Below are positions 13,168-22,766 of a stretch of DNA of 42,820 bases, in pieces; position 1 is the stretch's first letter; every line of letters begins with the position of its first letter. Origin of the DNA: a bacterium ADurb.Bin212. Lineage in GTDB: Bacteria > Patescibacteriota > UBA1384 > XYA2-FULL-43-10. The stretch is from the NCBI GenBank assembly GCA_002070055.1, contig MWCM01000012.1, positions 1-42,820 of the forward strand, given 5' to 3'. The position numbers and the translations under genes were made by a program. The notes under the pieces were generated by a model. That model saw nothing but the letters and a program-made list of their open reading frames with translations. It did not search any database and had not been told where the DNA came from.

Positions 13168-13625
13168 ATCTTTAAAATCCTCTTGATCCAACCTCTTCCA
13201 AAAATAGCAAAGTTTCCTATTTTAGTGTAAAGTAATATTCTGTTACACAAAAAGTCTTGAACCAAAGCATCTTGATTTGCTCTATCCATACAAAGCTTTA
13301 TAGTATCTGCACCTAGAATACCGTCCTCTTTTGCTTTAACCGACCGCTGCAACAATCTAATAGCTGTGCCAGGTCCTTGGTTAATGGCAGCATCTAAAAC
13401 ACAAAGAGACAAGCTTGGATAGAGCTTGTCTAATTTATATTTTAAATAGAATTCGTGATAATAAAATCTAGAAGCGCTCTCATAGGTGAGGTTTTCAATA
13501 TCTACTTGAGGAAAAGATTTCTTAGATATTCCAAATTTAGTCAAACCGCCTGGATCGTTAGGGTGGGAGTGCAAAAGGTCTCCCCCCTCTAAATCTATTA
13601 TGATTTGAATAAATTTATCAAACAT
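13137..13625 (-). CDS. GH108 muramidase endolysin
   Basis: A 162-residue glycoside hydrolase family 108 lysozyme that cuts the glycan backbone of peptidoglycan for lysis. The N-terminal motif is DLEGGD with the catalytic Glu13, followed by HPNDPGGLTKFGIS (21-34), characteristic of the family. The C-terminal part (about 85-150) matches the peptidoglycan-binding-3 region (AAINQGPGTAIRLLQRSV, DGILGADT). There is no signal peptide or SAR-like helix, so release should need a holin. It is the last gene of the late minus-strand run; the candidate holin and spanins are at the other end of the window. Confidence 0.92.
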   Translation of the reverse strand: MFDKFIQIIIDLEGGDLLHSHPNDPGGLTKFGISKKSFPQVDIENLTYESASRFYYHEFYLKYKLDKLYPSLSLCVLDAAINQGPGTAIRLLQRSVKAKEDGILGADTIKLCMDRANQDALVQDFLCNRILLYTKIGNFAIFGRGWIKRILKIHEASMVFRI

Positions 13626-15518
13626 CTACTTTCCTATGCAATAAACGCCCATTGCTGAATCAGTCGCAGTACCAGATAAGTTCTTAGTTAAAAGATTTAC
13701 CGTTCCAACTGCGTAGGTGTTAAATGTTCCAATTAAGTTAGTATTTGATTGCTCCGAGTAAGTACAAATAATGGAGCTAGCATCTGAAAAATAACTTCCA
13801 TCAAAATTAACTATATAAGTTCCAGCACTTGATCTAGTAATCGAAGTAATCCCTTCAGCGCCTAGAAGCGGAGTACAAGGAGATACCGAGCAAACTCCAG
13901 CTGTAAGTTTCGCAGCAGCTATTTTCATTGCTCCGTTTTCTGCTTTTATTAAGTTTTGTAACTCAGTAAATACTGGAGCTGGGAATGTTTGGTCAGCTTT
14001 AAATAAAGTCCAGTTTGTAGCATTCTCTAAACCGTTTTTATTCAAAACAATCGCTACACCGCCAGCGTGTCTACTTTGTATTTTTAATGTAACAGCTGAA
14101 CCAGCTGAAGCTTGATAAAATCCGCTCATAGTCCATACCGAACCCTCAGTACCGCCGCCTGCGCAATCTCCAGCAGCGTTTGAAACAACAGTTCCAGATC
14201 CGTCTACTAATTGAATAGCATACTCTGAGTTTGAAGCGTTACACCCGATGTCGTTAACTATTACTGAAACAAAGTATTTGCCAGATGTATTCGGAGTAAA
14301 AACAATCCCTGGCAATTTATTTCCAGCAGAATCTGCACTTACAACAGTTCCAAAACCAGCGTTACTTCTTTGCGTAAATGCGCAAGTAGCATCAGCTGTT
14401 GGATCGCCATAAGCGACGTTCGTTCTTGACCAAGAACAAGTTGAGTCGTGAAATCCAGACCAAGATTGACCTGAAGTTTCAAGAGTTACAGCACTTCTAT
14501 TTGCTGAGGATTCAACTTTTTGACATGTTAAATTAAAGTTTCTGTCTGTTAAAGCGCCGCTTGATCTAGTGTTTAAAATAATAGAGCTAGCTGTAACTGT
14601 ATCCACATTACAAGTTTGATCGGAGCCTGAAGCTGCTTGAGTTATTGTACAAGTACAATTCGGAGCGCTTGCAAAAAAGTTGGATGTAAAAGTACAAGTA
14701 GCAAAACCAGTAGATCCATTTGTACAGTTACCAGAAATAAAATCTACGTTTTCTGAACTTACTACATCTGTTGTAGAAACTTTAGCTGAGAAAACATCTT
14801 GAGGCTTTTCTGTAATCATTGAATTACCAGAGCCTAAAAACGCATTATCAACAGTGATTGCTGCTGGATTTACTACTGTAGACTCCAAACACATTTGCAA
14901 AGTGTCTGTTGCTGTATCTGGACAATCATAAACTAAAATAGCGCTGGTAACATTATCCCCTGTTGTAGGAGTTAAATTAACCGTAGCCACTTCAACGGCT
15001 GTGTCTTTTACTAACATTCTAATGTCGTTAGCCACGCCTGAAGGCCAGCGATAGTAAATTTGAGCCTGACACTTTTGACCGATCATTCCACGCTCTATAG
15101 TTGTAGCGTTTGAGCATAAAGTTTGAGCTGAAGCCGATGAGTCCCACACTCCAGATTGAGTTCCAAAAATCTCTGTCGCTGTGTCTGAAACAAAAGTCCC
15201 ACCACTTGATGTCCAGTTTGCTGGAGGGCTTGATGTTTCAAAGTCAGCATTAAAAGCGGATAATAAGTTAACACCGCCAGCGCCGCCAGATCCAGATCCA
15301 AGTTCTTTAAAGGTAGAGCCGTCGTTTGTGAATTCAAGCTTCCCAGTTGTTTTATTTCCACGTACTTTTTGAGTCGTGTTTCTAAAACGAATCTCACCAG
15401 CTGGTGCTCCAGACTGAGGTTTCCCGATCACAACTTCATCTGTTTCAATGAAATTCTTAGACTGTGCATATAGCAACGTCGTAAATAAAAGCGTTATTAA
15501 AATTATATACATTTTCAT
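13626..15518 (-). CDS. Exported cysteine-rich protein in fibre position
   Basis: A 630-residue protein. The start is placed at 15518: GAGGGG lies 8 bases upstream and the product then begins with a clear Sec signal peptide (MKMYIILITLLFTTLLYAQS, cleavage after Ala18). The mature part is beta-rich, Gly/Ser/Thr/Asn-rich and contains 18 cysteines, which is unusual for a cytoplasmically assembled fibre and suggests disulfides formed in the periplasm. The early mature segment (EVVIGKPQSGAPAGEIRFRN) resembles repeat-type fibre beginnings. It sits between the fibre gene and endolysin. It may be a host-derived surface protein, a receptor-masking factor or a modified fibre; the sequence does not decide. 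Confidence 0.6.
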   Translation of the reverse strand: MKMYIILITLLFTTLLYAQSKNFIETDEVVIGKPQSGAPAGEIRFRNTTQKVRGNKTTGKLEFTNDGSTFKELGSGSGGAGGVNLLSAFNADFETSSPPANWTSSGGTFVSDTATEIFGTQSGVWDSSASAQTLCSNATTIERGMIGQKCQAQIYYRWPSGVANDIRMLVKDTAVEVATVNLTPTTGDNVTSAILVYDCPDTATDTLQMCLESTVVNPAAITVDNAFLGSGNSMITEKPQDVFSAKVSTTDVVSSENVDFISGNCTNGSTGFATCTFTSNFFASAPNCTCTITQAASGSDQTCNVDTVTASSIILNTRSSGALTDRNFNLTCQKVESSANRSAVTLETSGQSWSGFHDSTCSWSRTNVAYGDPTADATCAFTQRSNAGFGTVVSADSAGNKLPGIVFTPNTSGKYFVSVIVNDIGCNASNSEYAIQLVDGSGTVVSNAAGDCAGGGTEGSVWTMSGFYQASAGSAVTLKIQSRHAGGVAIVLNKNGLENATNWTLFKADQTFPAPVFTELQNLIKAENGAMKIAAAKLTAGVCSVSPCTPLLGAEGITSITRSSAGTYIVNFDGSYFSDASSIICTYSEQSNTNLIGTFNTYAVGTVNLLTKNLSGTATDSAMGVYCIGK

Positions 15519-15540
15519 ATTCTGAACCCCTCTAAAAAAA

Positions 15541-16134
15541 TTAAACCTTAAATCTCTCAACTTTATATCTCATAATACCAACGTAGTTTGCTCCAGCTAA
15601 GTTTGTAGAATCATAAGTTAGCTGAACATCGTCTAGAGTCTGAGTGATCTCTAAAGTAATACCAGTATCATCTCCTAAAAAATTACTCTCTAAGATTTCC
15701 CAAGTACCGTTTGCTCCAAGATCAACTTTATATCCAAGTGTTAATTCAAAGTATGCCTGAAGGTATTCTGGACTATCTGTTTTTCTATATATATGGCCCT
15801 TAATTTTTATACATCTAAAAGCATCGCCCGAGTAAGTTACTCCAGTTACAACAGCATCTGATTGGTTATTTGCCAAAGTAAAGTTTGTAGTGGTATCTGC
15901 TGCTGCTGCGTTGATTGAATCTCTTAGCTGAGTATTAACACCTTTTGTTGGAGTAAGTCCTGCTGCTAAAATTACAGCTATGATTTCCTCTTGGATTTGG
16001 TTCGCCCAATCCTTTGTTACAACCGTTGCTGGAATGGCATTCTGTGGATCTCCCTGAGTAAAATAACCAGGCGTCCCAGCCGCATCTATTGCTGGCAGCG
16101 TAACAACCGCCGTTGGATGATCTATTCTAAACAT
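15541..16134 (-). CDS. Tail fibre / fibre N-terminal protein
   Basis: A 197-residue protein. Its N-terminus (YFTQGDPQNAIPATVVTKDWANQIQEEIIAVILAAGLTP) is the typical baseplate-attachment segment of tail fibres, in which a GxPxxxxPATVVTxDWxNxxQEE pattern precedes an AAGL turn. The rest is beta-rich. It follows the gp48-like baseplate gene, the normal position for a fibre. GGGGGAG precedes its ATG. It is short for a full fibre, so it may be an adaptor or a short tail fibre, perhaps with the exported protein downstream as an accessory. Confidence 0.7.
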   Translation of the reverse strand: MFRIDHPTAVVTLPAIDAAGTPGYFTQGDPQNAIPATVVTKDWANQIQEEIIAVILAAGLTPTKGVNTQLRDSINAAAADTTTNFTLANNQSDAVVTGVTYSGDAFRCIKIKGHIYRKTDSPEYLQAYFELTLGYKVDLGANGTWEILESNFLGDDTGITLEITQTLDDVQLTYDSTNLAGANYVGIMRYKVERFKV

Positions 16135-16156
16135 AACTCTCCCCCATAAAAATTTA

Positions 16157-16756
16157 CTATAAATCGAAAGTAAATATTGCCGCCGTATGAGCTGGCTTAA
16201 TTTTATTAATCGTACACTCTAATGGTTCATTTCCCCATATTCTTAATGGCTCGCCAACAGTGTTTCTTCCTGTTCTAAAACTAATAAATGTTAAAACTGG
16301 ACCTCTTATCTCAAAGGCAAAAATCCAGTCTCCATTCGATAATGGATCGCCAGCTCTAGACCTTCCAACTTGAAACGGCCTAAATTCTCTAATTGATATT
16401 GTAAACCCAAGTTGAGCTGCGATGTCTATGTAATATTGCTTTGAAATAGAACCCACTTGAGTAAGCTTTGCTAAGATTTCGTCTCTTCTTACTTGCACCG
16501 TTCGGTCGTCTACGTTTCTAGAACACTCGTCTGGAAGCCCTAACATTCTCTCCCAGTCTGGAAGCGATTCGTTAGAGTCTCTTGGATCTAATTCTCTGAT
16601 TAACTCAGCAGACCTTAAGCCAAGCCTTGTAAATTCCTCAGCCGTTGCGTCAACAGTGGAGTAGAAATCAGTGTCTTGATCTCTAGGCCAAGCAATGCCT
16701 ATTGGAAACAAATCCAAGAGCATTTTTATGTAAGAGCTTTTATCTGTTATAAACAT
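16157..16756 (-). CDS. Mu gp48-like baseplate protein
   Basis: A 199-residue protein in the DUF2313/gp48 family, a baseplate wedge component that connects to fibres. It contains the family pattern LLDLFPIGIAWPRD (residues 14-27), ELIRELDPRDSNESLPDWERMLGLPDEC in the middle, and a C-terminal domain ending LECTINKIKPAHTAAIFTFDL. It starts directly after the gp47 gene stop. The order gp45-gp46-gp47-gp48-fibre matches Mu-type contractile tails. Confidence 0.85.
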   Translation of the reverse strand: MFITDKSSYIKMLLDLFPIGIAWPRDQDTDFYSTVDATAEEFTRLGLRSAELIRELDPRDSNESLPDWERMLGLPDECSRNVDDRTVQVRRDEILAKLTQVGSISKQYYIDIAAQLGFTISIREFRPFQVGRSRAGDPLSNGDWIFAFEIRGPVLTFISFRTGRNTVGEPLRIWGNEPLECTINKIKPAHTAAIFTFDL

Positions 16757-17812
16757 CTATATCCAAGTTATTGTGCCAAATGTTAATAATTCTCCAGCGG
16801 CTGGTGTTACGTTAGCCGATGGAACCGTTAAATCGTGGTCACTCTCACCAGTGGCAATAGAAATAGCTTCAGCAATATGAGTTAAAGGCAATACCGCTCC
16901 AGGCGATGCCTCTCTTAAAAGCAAATCCTTAAGCTCTTGCGTAACAGCTGCCCTTACCTCTGTTGTGTCTGGGATTACTTCAATCGTAAAATTTAATGGA
17001 AGTGCTATGGGCGCAAATACTGTTACATCTGAAGTAAGAGGTCTTCTTGCTTCAATGTAATCAAATACAGTCGTAACCTCTCCAGCGTCTGGAATAATAG
17101 AAGGTGTATCATCGTCTCTAACAAATGTGACTCCAACAGTACCAAGACCTAAATAGTTTTCATAAGCCCAAGCTCTAGTAACGCCCGACACTTCCAAGGC
17201 CCAAGTTTTATAATCGTTTTCTGTCCCACCTTGGGGAGGTTGTCTTTTTCTAGCAAGAACTCTCTGTCTATAGTCTTCGATATCTTCAATGTCTACTCCT
17301 CCAGATAATCCAGGTGTAACCACTGTAACAGTGTTATCAACACCTGTAATTGGAGACACTAATTGCATTTGATTGCCAGTCTCTGTATTTCCTGAAGCGC
17401 CCGAAGTCTGTGCTACAACCTCATCGTTTATTGTGCCGCCAGCTATAACTACGTTATTTTGAGTAACAAAAATAAGACCGTCAGACCTTTGAACCTCAGT
17501 ACCTTGAGGAATGGCTGTACCGTTTGCTCCAGTGAAAGTAATCTCTCCAGTGGCAAATTCAGCTGGTTTTCTAACCACTCCAAAAATAGAACCGTCTCTT
17601 AGTAAGTTTTCTTCGTCTGAAGTATCTGTGAAAGCTTGTCTAAAAATCCAATCGAGGTAGCCATATTGTAAGTGGAAAGCACCAGCTAAGACTCTAGATA
17701 AAACAAAAACCCAAGCTCTTCTTAAGAAACTAGAGTCGTTATTTAAACGAGTTTTAAAGTCGCTTTCTATCCTCTCAACAAGCTGTTGCAATGTTGGTCT
17801 AGCAAAAGCCAT
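16757..17812 (-). CDS. Mu gp47 / P2 gpJ-like baseplate protein
   Basis: A 351-residue baseplate J-like wedge protein. It shows the N-terminal FARPTLQQLVERIESDFKTRLNN, a hydrophobic-aromatic region around residues 45-90, GxAIPQGTEVQRSDGLIFVT (about 95-115), and the conserved DIEDIEDYRQRVLARKRQPPQGGTENDYKTWALEV segment (about 176-210). Full length for the family. It abuts gp46 and gp48. It forms part of the hexagonal baseplate that triggers sheath contraction. Confidence 0.92.
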   Translation of the reverse strand: MAFARPTLQQLVERIESDFKTRLNNDSSFLRRAWVFVLSRVLAGAFHLQYGYLDWIFRQAFTDTSDEENLLRDGSIFGVVRKPAEFATGEITFTGANGTAIPQGTEVQRSDGLIFVTQNNVVIAGGTINDEVVAQTSGASGNTETGNQMQLVSPITGVDNTVTVVTPGLSGGVDIEDIEDYRQRVLARKRQPPQGGTENDYKTWALEVSGVTRAWAYENYLGLGTVGVTFVRDDDTPSIIPDAGEVTTVFDYIEARRPLTSDVTVFAPIALPLNFTIEVIPDTTEVRAAVTQELKDLLLREASPGAVLPLTHIAEAISIATGESDHDLTVPSANVTPAAGELLTFGTITWI

Positions 17813-18274
17813 CTATTCCCCCCGAGTCGATTCAAATAACCACAAAAATTGATACTTTAACTTTACATCCTCTTTTGGTCGTTGAATATAAATTTGTATC
17901 GCTATGATTCCATCCGATGGATAACTTGTCTCGACTTCTATGCTTTGGGCTACTGCGTCAGTTATTAACCATTGAAGGCATTCGGTCGCATATTCCTTAG
18001 CTCTTTTTAAAACTTCGTTTGTTTGTTTTTCTCTTTTTAAAATCCAAAGTTTAGAACCAATTTGATCTCCGAAATCAAATGGGAATAAGTCTCCCCACCA
18101 GCCTCTACGATATGTTTCTTCAATAGGAAGCTCGTCTGGTAAAACTCTTTTATCTGTAAATAGAGAGATAATAATAGCCGTTCTTAAACCCTCGTCTAAT
18201 TCAAAGTCCTGCTTTGTCGTATTAAACTTAATATCGAAGAACTGATTATCTATAAAATTTAAAGCTATATCCAT
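17813..18274 (-). CDS. Mu gp46-like baseplate wedge protein
   Basis: A 153-residue protein of the gp46 (DUF2590-like/GPW-gp25-type) class, a small wedge subunit. The pattern is FELDEGLRTAIIISLFTDKRVLPDELP (about 24-50) followed by RRGWWGDLFP (about 56-65), which is typical of Mu gp46 homologues, and ends with an alpha/beta domain. It lies between the spike (gp45) and gp47 genes. Confidence 0.85.
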   Translation of the reverse strand: MDIALNFIDNQFFDIKFNTTKQDFELDEGLRTAIIISLFTDKRVLPDELPIEETYRRGWWGDLFPFDFGDQIGSKLWILKREKQTNEVLKRAKEYATECLQWLITDAVAQSIEVETSYPSDGIIAIQIYIQRPKEDVKLKYQFLWLFESTRGE

Positions 18275-18286
18275 AAATTCCCTTTA

Positions 18287-18967
18287 TTACATAGGCTCAT
18301 TTGGAGCACTTGTTGTACCGCCGCCAGTACCATTTTCTGGATGAGTGTGAGTATTGTAAATGGTCCTGTCTCCAGCCATTGATCTCGTTCCATCACTAAC
18401 ATCGCCTGTAGCCTCTAAATCCCCTAGTATTTTAGCCTTACCAGCAACAGGCGTAACACCAGCTCCAAGGCCAGCACATTGAATAAGGCCTGACACATTT
18501 AATAATGGAGTCGTAATTGTAACTCCAGTAGCAGAAATAATCTCTGTCGTTGGAGCAGTAACCTTAGCCTTAATAGACGCATTTACTGTTAGCTCGCCAG
18601 TGGTTATTTCTATTTTATTTCCACGCTTTAAATGGATCTTATCGCCCTCATCTGTATAGATTGCGACCTCACCACTAGCTAAATTCTTTACTCTATATCT
18701 TCTATCGTCACACTTTATTACGATTCCATGCCCTCTATTTCCACTAGGAAAAGCCACTAACATTTCACCGCTAGGGAGTGGGTTTGAAGCATAGCCGTAA
18801 TCTTGTAATCTCTCTAAGTCGTCTAACGACTCATCGGCCATTAGTTTTCCTTTTACTTTTTGAATCTGTGTCGAGTCGTCAATGGACTCAACAAAACCTC
18901 GTCCAAGTAAATTTATGATTCTAACCTTGTATGAATTTAAAAGCCTTTGAATGTCTGTAATTCTCAT
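18287..18967 (-). CDS. Mu gp45-like baseplate spike protein
   Basis: A 226-residue membrane-piercing spike of the Mu gp45 / P2 gpV type. An N-terminal OB-like domain (containing DDLERLQDYGYASNPLPSGEM and VAFPSGNRGHGIVI) leads into a beta-helical repeat region (VTAPTTEIISATGVTITTP). Near the C-terminus is YNTHTHPENG with His207 and His209, the HxH motif that in characterised spikes binds a metal ion at the tip. It punctures the outer membrane. It lies 2 bp after the hub gene. Confidence 0.88.
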   Translation of the reverse strand: MRITDIQRLLNSYKVRIINLLGRGFVESIDDSTQIQKVKGKLMADESLDDLERLQDYGYASNPLPSGEMLVAFPSGNRGHGIVIKCDDRRYRVKNLASGEVAIYTDEGDKIHLKRGNKIEITTGELTVNASIKAKVTAPTTEIISATGVTITTPLLNVSGLIQCAGLGAGVTPVAGKAKILGDLEATGDVSDGTRSMAGDRTIYNTHTHPENGTGGGTTSAPNEPM

Positions 18968-18969
18968 AA

Positions 18970-20052
18970 CTACCTACCTGCCAATTCTTTTGTTATTTGG
19001 CTAGCAAATGGATCGCCTTTTTCTTTTACCACTGGCTCTGGAAGGTATGCGTCTTTTCGCTCTAATTCCATATTGGCAAATGTCCCAGAGTTACTCTGGT
19101 TATACTCAATAGATGTAATTAAAAGATCGTCGTCTATTCCAAGAGATACTGATTTTAATCTTACAAGCTCGTTTGGAATCCAAAGTGTGCCGTCTGCTTT
19201 TTTCCAGCCCTTTACGGTCACTTTAAATTTAGAAGCGTCAGCAGCTCTTTTCTTAGCTTCCCACTGAGCCCTAGATCTCGCCTGTCCAGCATTTGCTATA
19301 CTCTCAGATACAAACATAAATGGTCTGTATCTTTTTAACGACTCATCTTTTGCCGATTGTTTTATTTGAAAGTTTGCAACAACAGATGCAAGCTCTGGTT
19401 CGTTTGCAAAATCATTACTTTGGCTTTTCACTGTGTACTCAGAAAACCTATTTGAAAAATCAAAAGTGGCTGAACCAGATACAAGGTTAACCCCTTGCTC
19501 GATGTTGGTTGTAGATTTTAATGTGGAAGGTCTTGTAATAATAATTTCTGAATTCTCGTTACTAGTAAATAAATAACCAAATTGCTTTGAAGCCTTATCT
19601 AGTATTTCAAAACAAGTCTCCCCTTGAGAGATTGTTAAGTTCTTTACTACCTCTAAACCGTATTGATTCTTTACAACAGTAAGTTTAAATGGAGCTGCTA
19701 GTTTTCTAGCAAGTGCGGCAACACTTATATTTTTATTTTTAAACTCAGCTCCAGCATAAGAACAGTCTATGAAGTCAGCTGTTTTATCTCTGCCAGAAAC
19801 AGAAATAGTTTTAGATGCAGCAGAAATAGAGTTATCAATAGAATCTATGTAGCCAGTGATGAGTTTTACAGAATCAATCTTTAACTCACACTCATCGCCT
19901 GGAGCTAGTATCCAGGGAATTCTTTGATTCGACCAATTATCTGTAACGCCAAGATCAAAAGTAGAGGACAAATTCTTAATGGATTTTTTAATTGAAACTG
20001 AGTTCCAACCTCCGAATATTTTTCCATTAACAAAAAGCTCTACCTTATTCAT
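18970..20052 (-). CDS. Mu gp44-like baseplate hub protein
   Basis: A 360-residue hub protein of the gp44/gpD family, forming the trimeric platform above the spike. Family features are the N-terminal VELFVNGKIFGGWNSVSIKKSIKNLSSTFDLGV, DKTADFIDCSYAG (about 89-101), and FEILDKASKQFGYLFTSNENSEIIITRP (about 149-176). Its start overlaps the previous gene by 8 bases, which fits coupled expression of the DNA-circularization-like protein and the hub. Length is normal for the family. Confidence 0.88.
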   Translation of the reverse strand: MNKVELFVNGKIFGGWNSVSIKKSIKNLSSTFDLGVTDNWSNQRIPWILAPGDECELKIDSVKLITGYIDSIDNSISAASKTISVSGRDKTADFIDCSYAGAEFKNKNISVAALARKLAAPFKLTVVKNQYGLEVVKNLTISQGETCFEILDKASKQFGYLFTSNENSEIIITRPSTLKSTTNIEQGVNLVSGSATFDFSNRFSEYTVKSQSNDFANEPELASVVANFQIKQSAKDESLKRYRPFMFVSESIANAGQARSRAQWEAKKRAADASKFKVTVKGWKKADGTLWIPNELVRLKSVSLGIDDDLLITSIEYNQSNSGTFANMELERKDAYLPEPVVKEKGDPFASQITKELAGR

Positions 20053-21244
20053 CGTTTAATATCTCTAACTCTCTTCCCCCAATAATAAAGCCTGGATGAG
20101 AGATCTTGTTTCTATCTATAAGGTCTGTTTCGAATGTAATATTTTCATAGTAGTCGTGAGTCAACACTAGTGAGTTTGTAGTTTGATTATTTTGAACTTT
20201 AGATATGAAAGCCAAATCTTGAGCTGGCTCTGGAATAGCTTTAGCTAAGTCTGACATTAATTGTATTTGTGCTTGGTACACATTGTCGTCGTCAGTCTCT
20301 AGAGTCTGCTCATCAAGAGCTGCTAGTAATTCTTGTTTTAATGAAGCAGCCTCTTCAGAGGTCTGTAGAGGTATTTCAATTGCTACCTTTGCTGCTTCTA
20401 CAAAAGCTAACTGCTTTGTAAGATCGTTTAATGATTTTTGGTTAACCGCTTGAGCTACTCTTGTAGGAGTAGTCTGAGGAATTGGTTTATCTGAGCTTCC
20501 AAATTTAAAAAACTTCTTTAATTCTCCGAATGTATCTTTAGGTGAGTTAGAAGCACCTTTTAAAAAACCAATACTTGAAGCCATTTGAGCTGCAAGATTA
20601 CTTGGAGTTTTAACAAGATCTAAAGTCTTAGCGTTTAAGTTTCTAACAGAAAAGGCAAAGTCAGTAGTACCTTCAGAAGCCGACGTAATTCCAGATAAGG
20701 AATCAGTCAGCTGTTTTGTAAAGTCCCCGACTTTGCCAGTAGCAGAATCGGTTACAAATTGTGGTTTTCTTAATACAGAAAATTTATCAGCAAAACTATT
20801 TTGGCTTGCAGCAGACAAAGCATCTGCTGAAGCTATTACGTTTGCATTTACATCTGCATTTTGATTTGGAAATAATTCTTGTCCAGCCTCAACAAACTCT
20901 AGTGAGAATTGAACATATCTTCCATCTGTTTTTGTTTCGCTAAAAGAATAGTTTTCGCATCTTACAATTCTTGAACCTAAAAATGGATGCACCAGCTCGC
21001 CTGGCTCAGTTCCATTCTCGCAAGCATTTATTAATTGATCCCTTTGATTAAAGTAGTTATCCCCTAAGATATAAGCTTCTATTTTAAAGCTTCTAGCTTT
21101 TCTACCCTTATCCTCTGTGTCTGGAACATCTCTATCTGGAAACTCAGTTACTATTGTACGTCTACCGCCGCTCGCTGTATGAGCCTCAACGAAAAACTGT
21201 ACCCCTTTAAAGCTTGCTTGTCGTAACTCTTCTCTCCACGCCAT
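20045..21244 (-). CDS. Mu gp43-like tail/DNA circularization protein
   Basis: A 399-residue protein with the N-terminal DNA-circularization domain (Mu gp43 / protein N family): MAWREELRQASFKGVQFFVEAHTASGGRRTIVTEFPDRD, then an AYILGDNYFNQRDQLINACENG motif (about 53-74) and GELVHPFLG. Despite the name, it is a baseplate/tail component between tape measure and hub. The helical middle and C-terminal parts are typical. It overlaps the tape-measure gene by one base (TAATG). Confidence 0.9.
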   Translation of the reverse strand: MAWREELRQASFKGVQFFVEAHTASGGRRTIVTEFPDRDVPDTEDKGRKARSFKIEAYILGDNYFNQRDQLINACENGTEPGELVHPFLGSRIVRCENYSFSETKTDGRYVQFSLEFVEAGQELFPNQNADVNANVIASADALSAASQNSFADKFSVLRKPQFVTDSATGKVGDFTKQLTDSLSGITSASEGTTDFAFSVRNLNAKTLDLVKTPSNLAAQMASSIGFLKGASNSPKDTFGELKKFFKFGSSDKPIPQTTPTRVAQAVNQKSLNDLTKQLAFVEAAKVAIEIPLQTSEEAASLKQELLAALDEQTLETDDDNVYQAQIQLMSDLAKAIPEPAQDLAFISKVQNNQTTNSLVLTHDYYENITFETDLIDRNKISHPGFIIGGRELEILNDE

Positions 21245-22764
21245 TAGAAACCTGCTCCAGAAAATCCAGCTTTAAGATCCATAAAGTCAGCTGGCTCACT
21301 TCTTATTTTCGTTCCTTGTGGAACATTTGAGAAATCTAAATTCACTCTATTTTCAGTAATTTGTTTTTGTGTAGAACTGCTCACCTGTCTATTTACTATT
21401 TCTCTAGCATTTATTTTAGTAGTATCGGGAGCGGATTGAGCTGAATCTCCCCCACCTATTCCAAAAAAACTTCCAACCATACTTCCAAGGCTTTTTAGTT
21501 TTTCCCAAATTCCATCAACCATATCTCTGAATGGAGCAAAGTTTTTATATAAAGCTACGCCTAAAATAACAACACCAGCTACTAATGCTGTAATTGGGTT
21601 TGCTAAAATAAGAGCCCACAATGCTGACATACCAGACATAAGAAGTGGAATAACTTTTATGCCTAGGTTAATAAGCTCTTTTCCAAACGAAGCAAATGCA
21701 AATGCTGCTTTTCCAAATATAGTTACAGCTAAGCCTCCAGCAATTACATTTGCTAGTCCCATATACTCAATTAAGAATGAAAATATTGGAATAAGAGGCT
21801 GTACCGCTGACATTAATCCACTAAATATTTTAGCTAGCCCTGCAATTGTTGAAGGTAAGTTTTTAGCAAACTCTTTTGCAAATGCTACGATCTCTTCTTT
21901 ATTTTCTGAAATAAAAACTTGAAACTGTTTTGCCATTTCTTCTAATACTGGAAGCATTTCAACAGCGATTGTGTTTCTAAGAGATTCAAAAATTAATTGT
22001 AGCTTTGCTAAAGTATCGCCAAAGTTTTCACCTTTTTTAATAGCATCGCCGCCTAAAACAATTCCAGCTGCTTTTGCCTCTTCAGCAAATTTATCTAAGC
22101 CCTCTGAGCCTTCAGATAAAAGGCCAGCAAACTTAACGCCTTCTTTTCCAAATAATTGCATAGCTATTTGGTTCTTTAATGTTTCATTTTTTATATTTTT
22201 AAATTTATCAGCTAGCTGTGGGAGTACTTGATCAATACCCTTCATTGATCCATCAGCATTTCTAGCAGATATTCCAAGAGCGTTAAATATTTCAGCGGCC
22301 TTTCCAGTGCCAGATGCAGCATCGCCTATTGTGTCTGATAACCTTGTAAATAAAGGCTCTACTCTTTGTATGTCAATTCCAGATTGCGAAGCTGCAAATC
22401 TTAACTCTTGAAACTTTTCGGCTGTGATTCCTAGCCTAGAGCTTGCGTCTTGTATGTTAGACATATCGTCAACGGAAGATTTTATGAATGCGCCAAAAGC
22501 TGCTGAGGCTACGCCTACAACAACACCTAGCTTACTAAAGCCTCCGATTAATTCTCCGAGGAAATTTTTGCCAGCTGAACCAGCTCTTCCAAGCTGTGTT
22601 GCAAAACCACTCAAGCCAGAAACCCTAGATAGGTTTCCCATTGATTTTCCAAGGTCTTTAAATGGAGCCGAGAACTTACCTATTTTTTGATTTATCGAAT
22701 CAAATTTTGCTGAGAATTGATCTATGGCTTTTATGGATATGGCTACCGTAAATTTTTCTGCCAT
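21244..22764 (-). CDS. Tail tape measure protein
   Basis: A 506-residue tape measure, which sets tail length and is carried inside the tube. It has an N-terminal coiled coil (AIKAIDQFSAKFDSINQKI), Gly-rich and Ala-rich helical segments with the family signature SSVDDMSNIQDASSRLGITAEKFQELRFAASQSGI (about 111-146), and two hydrophobic stretches around residues 325-350 and 380-410. The short length suggests a short tail. It begins just after the chaperone frameshift stop at 22767 and ends overlapping the next gene by one base. Confidence 0.9.
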   Translation of the reverse strand: MAEKFTVAISIKAIDQFSAKFDSINQKIGKFSAPFKDLGKSMGNLSRVSGLSGFATQLGRAGSAGKNFLGELIGGFSKLGVVVGVASAAFGAFIKSSVDDMSNIQDASSRLGITAEKFQELRFAASQSGIDIQRVEPLFTRLSDTIGDAASGTGKAAEIFNALGISARNADGSMKGIDQVLPQLADKFKNIKNETLKNQIAMQLFGKEGVKFAGLLSEGSEGLDKFAEEAKAAGIVLGGDAIKKGENFGDTLAKLQLIFESLRNTIAVEMLPVLEEMAKQFQVFISENKEEIVAFAKEFAKNLPSTIAGLAKIFSGLMSAVQPLIPIFSFLIEYMGLANVIAGGLAVTIFGKAAFAFASFGKELINLGIKVIPLLMSGMSALWALILANPITALVAGVVILGVALYKNFAPFRDMVDGIWEKLKSLGSMVGSFFGIGGGDSAQSAPDTTKINAREIVNRQVSSSTQKQITENRVNLDFSNVPQGTKIRSEPADFMDLKAGFSGAGF

Positions 22765-22766
22765 AA

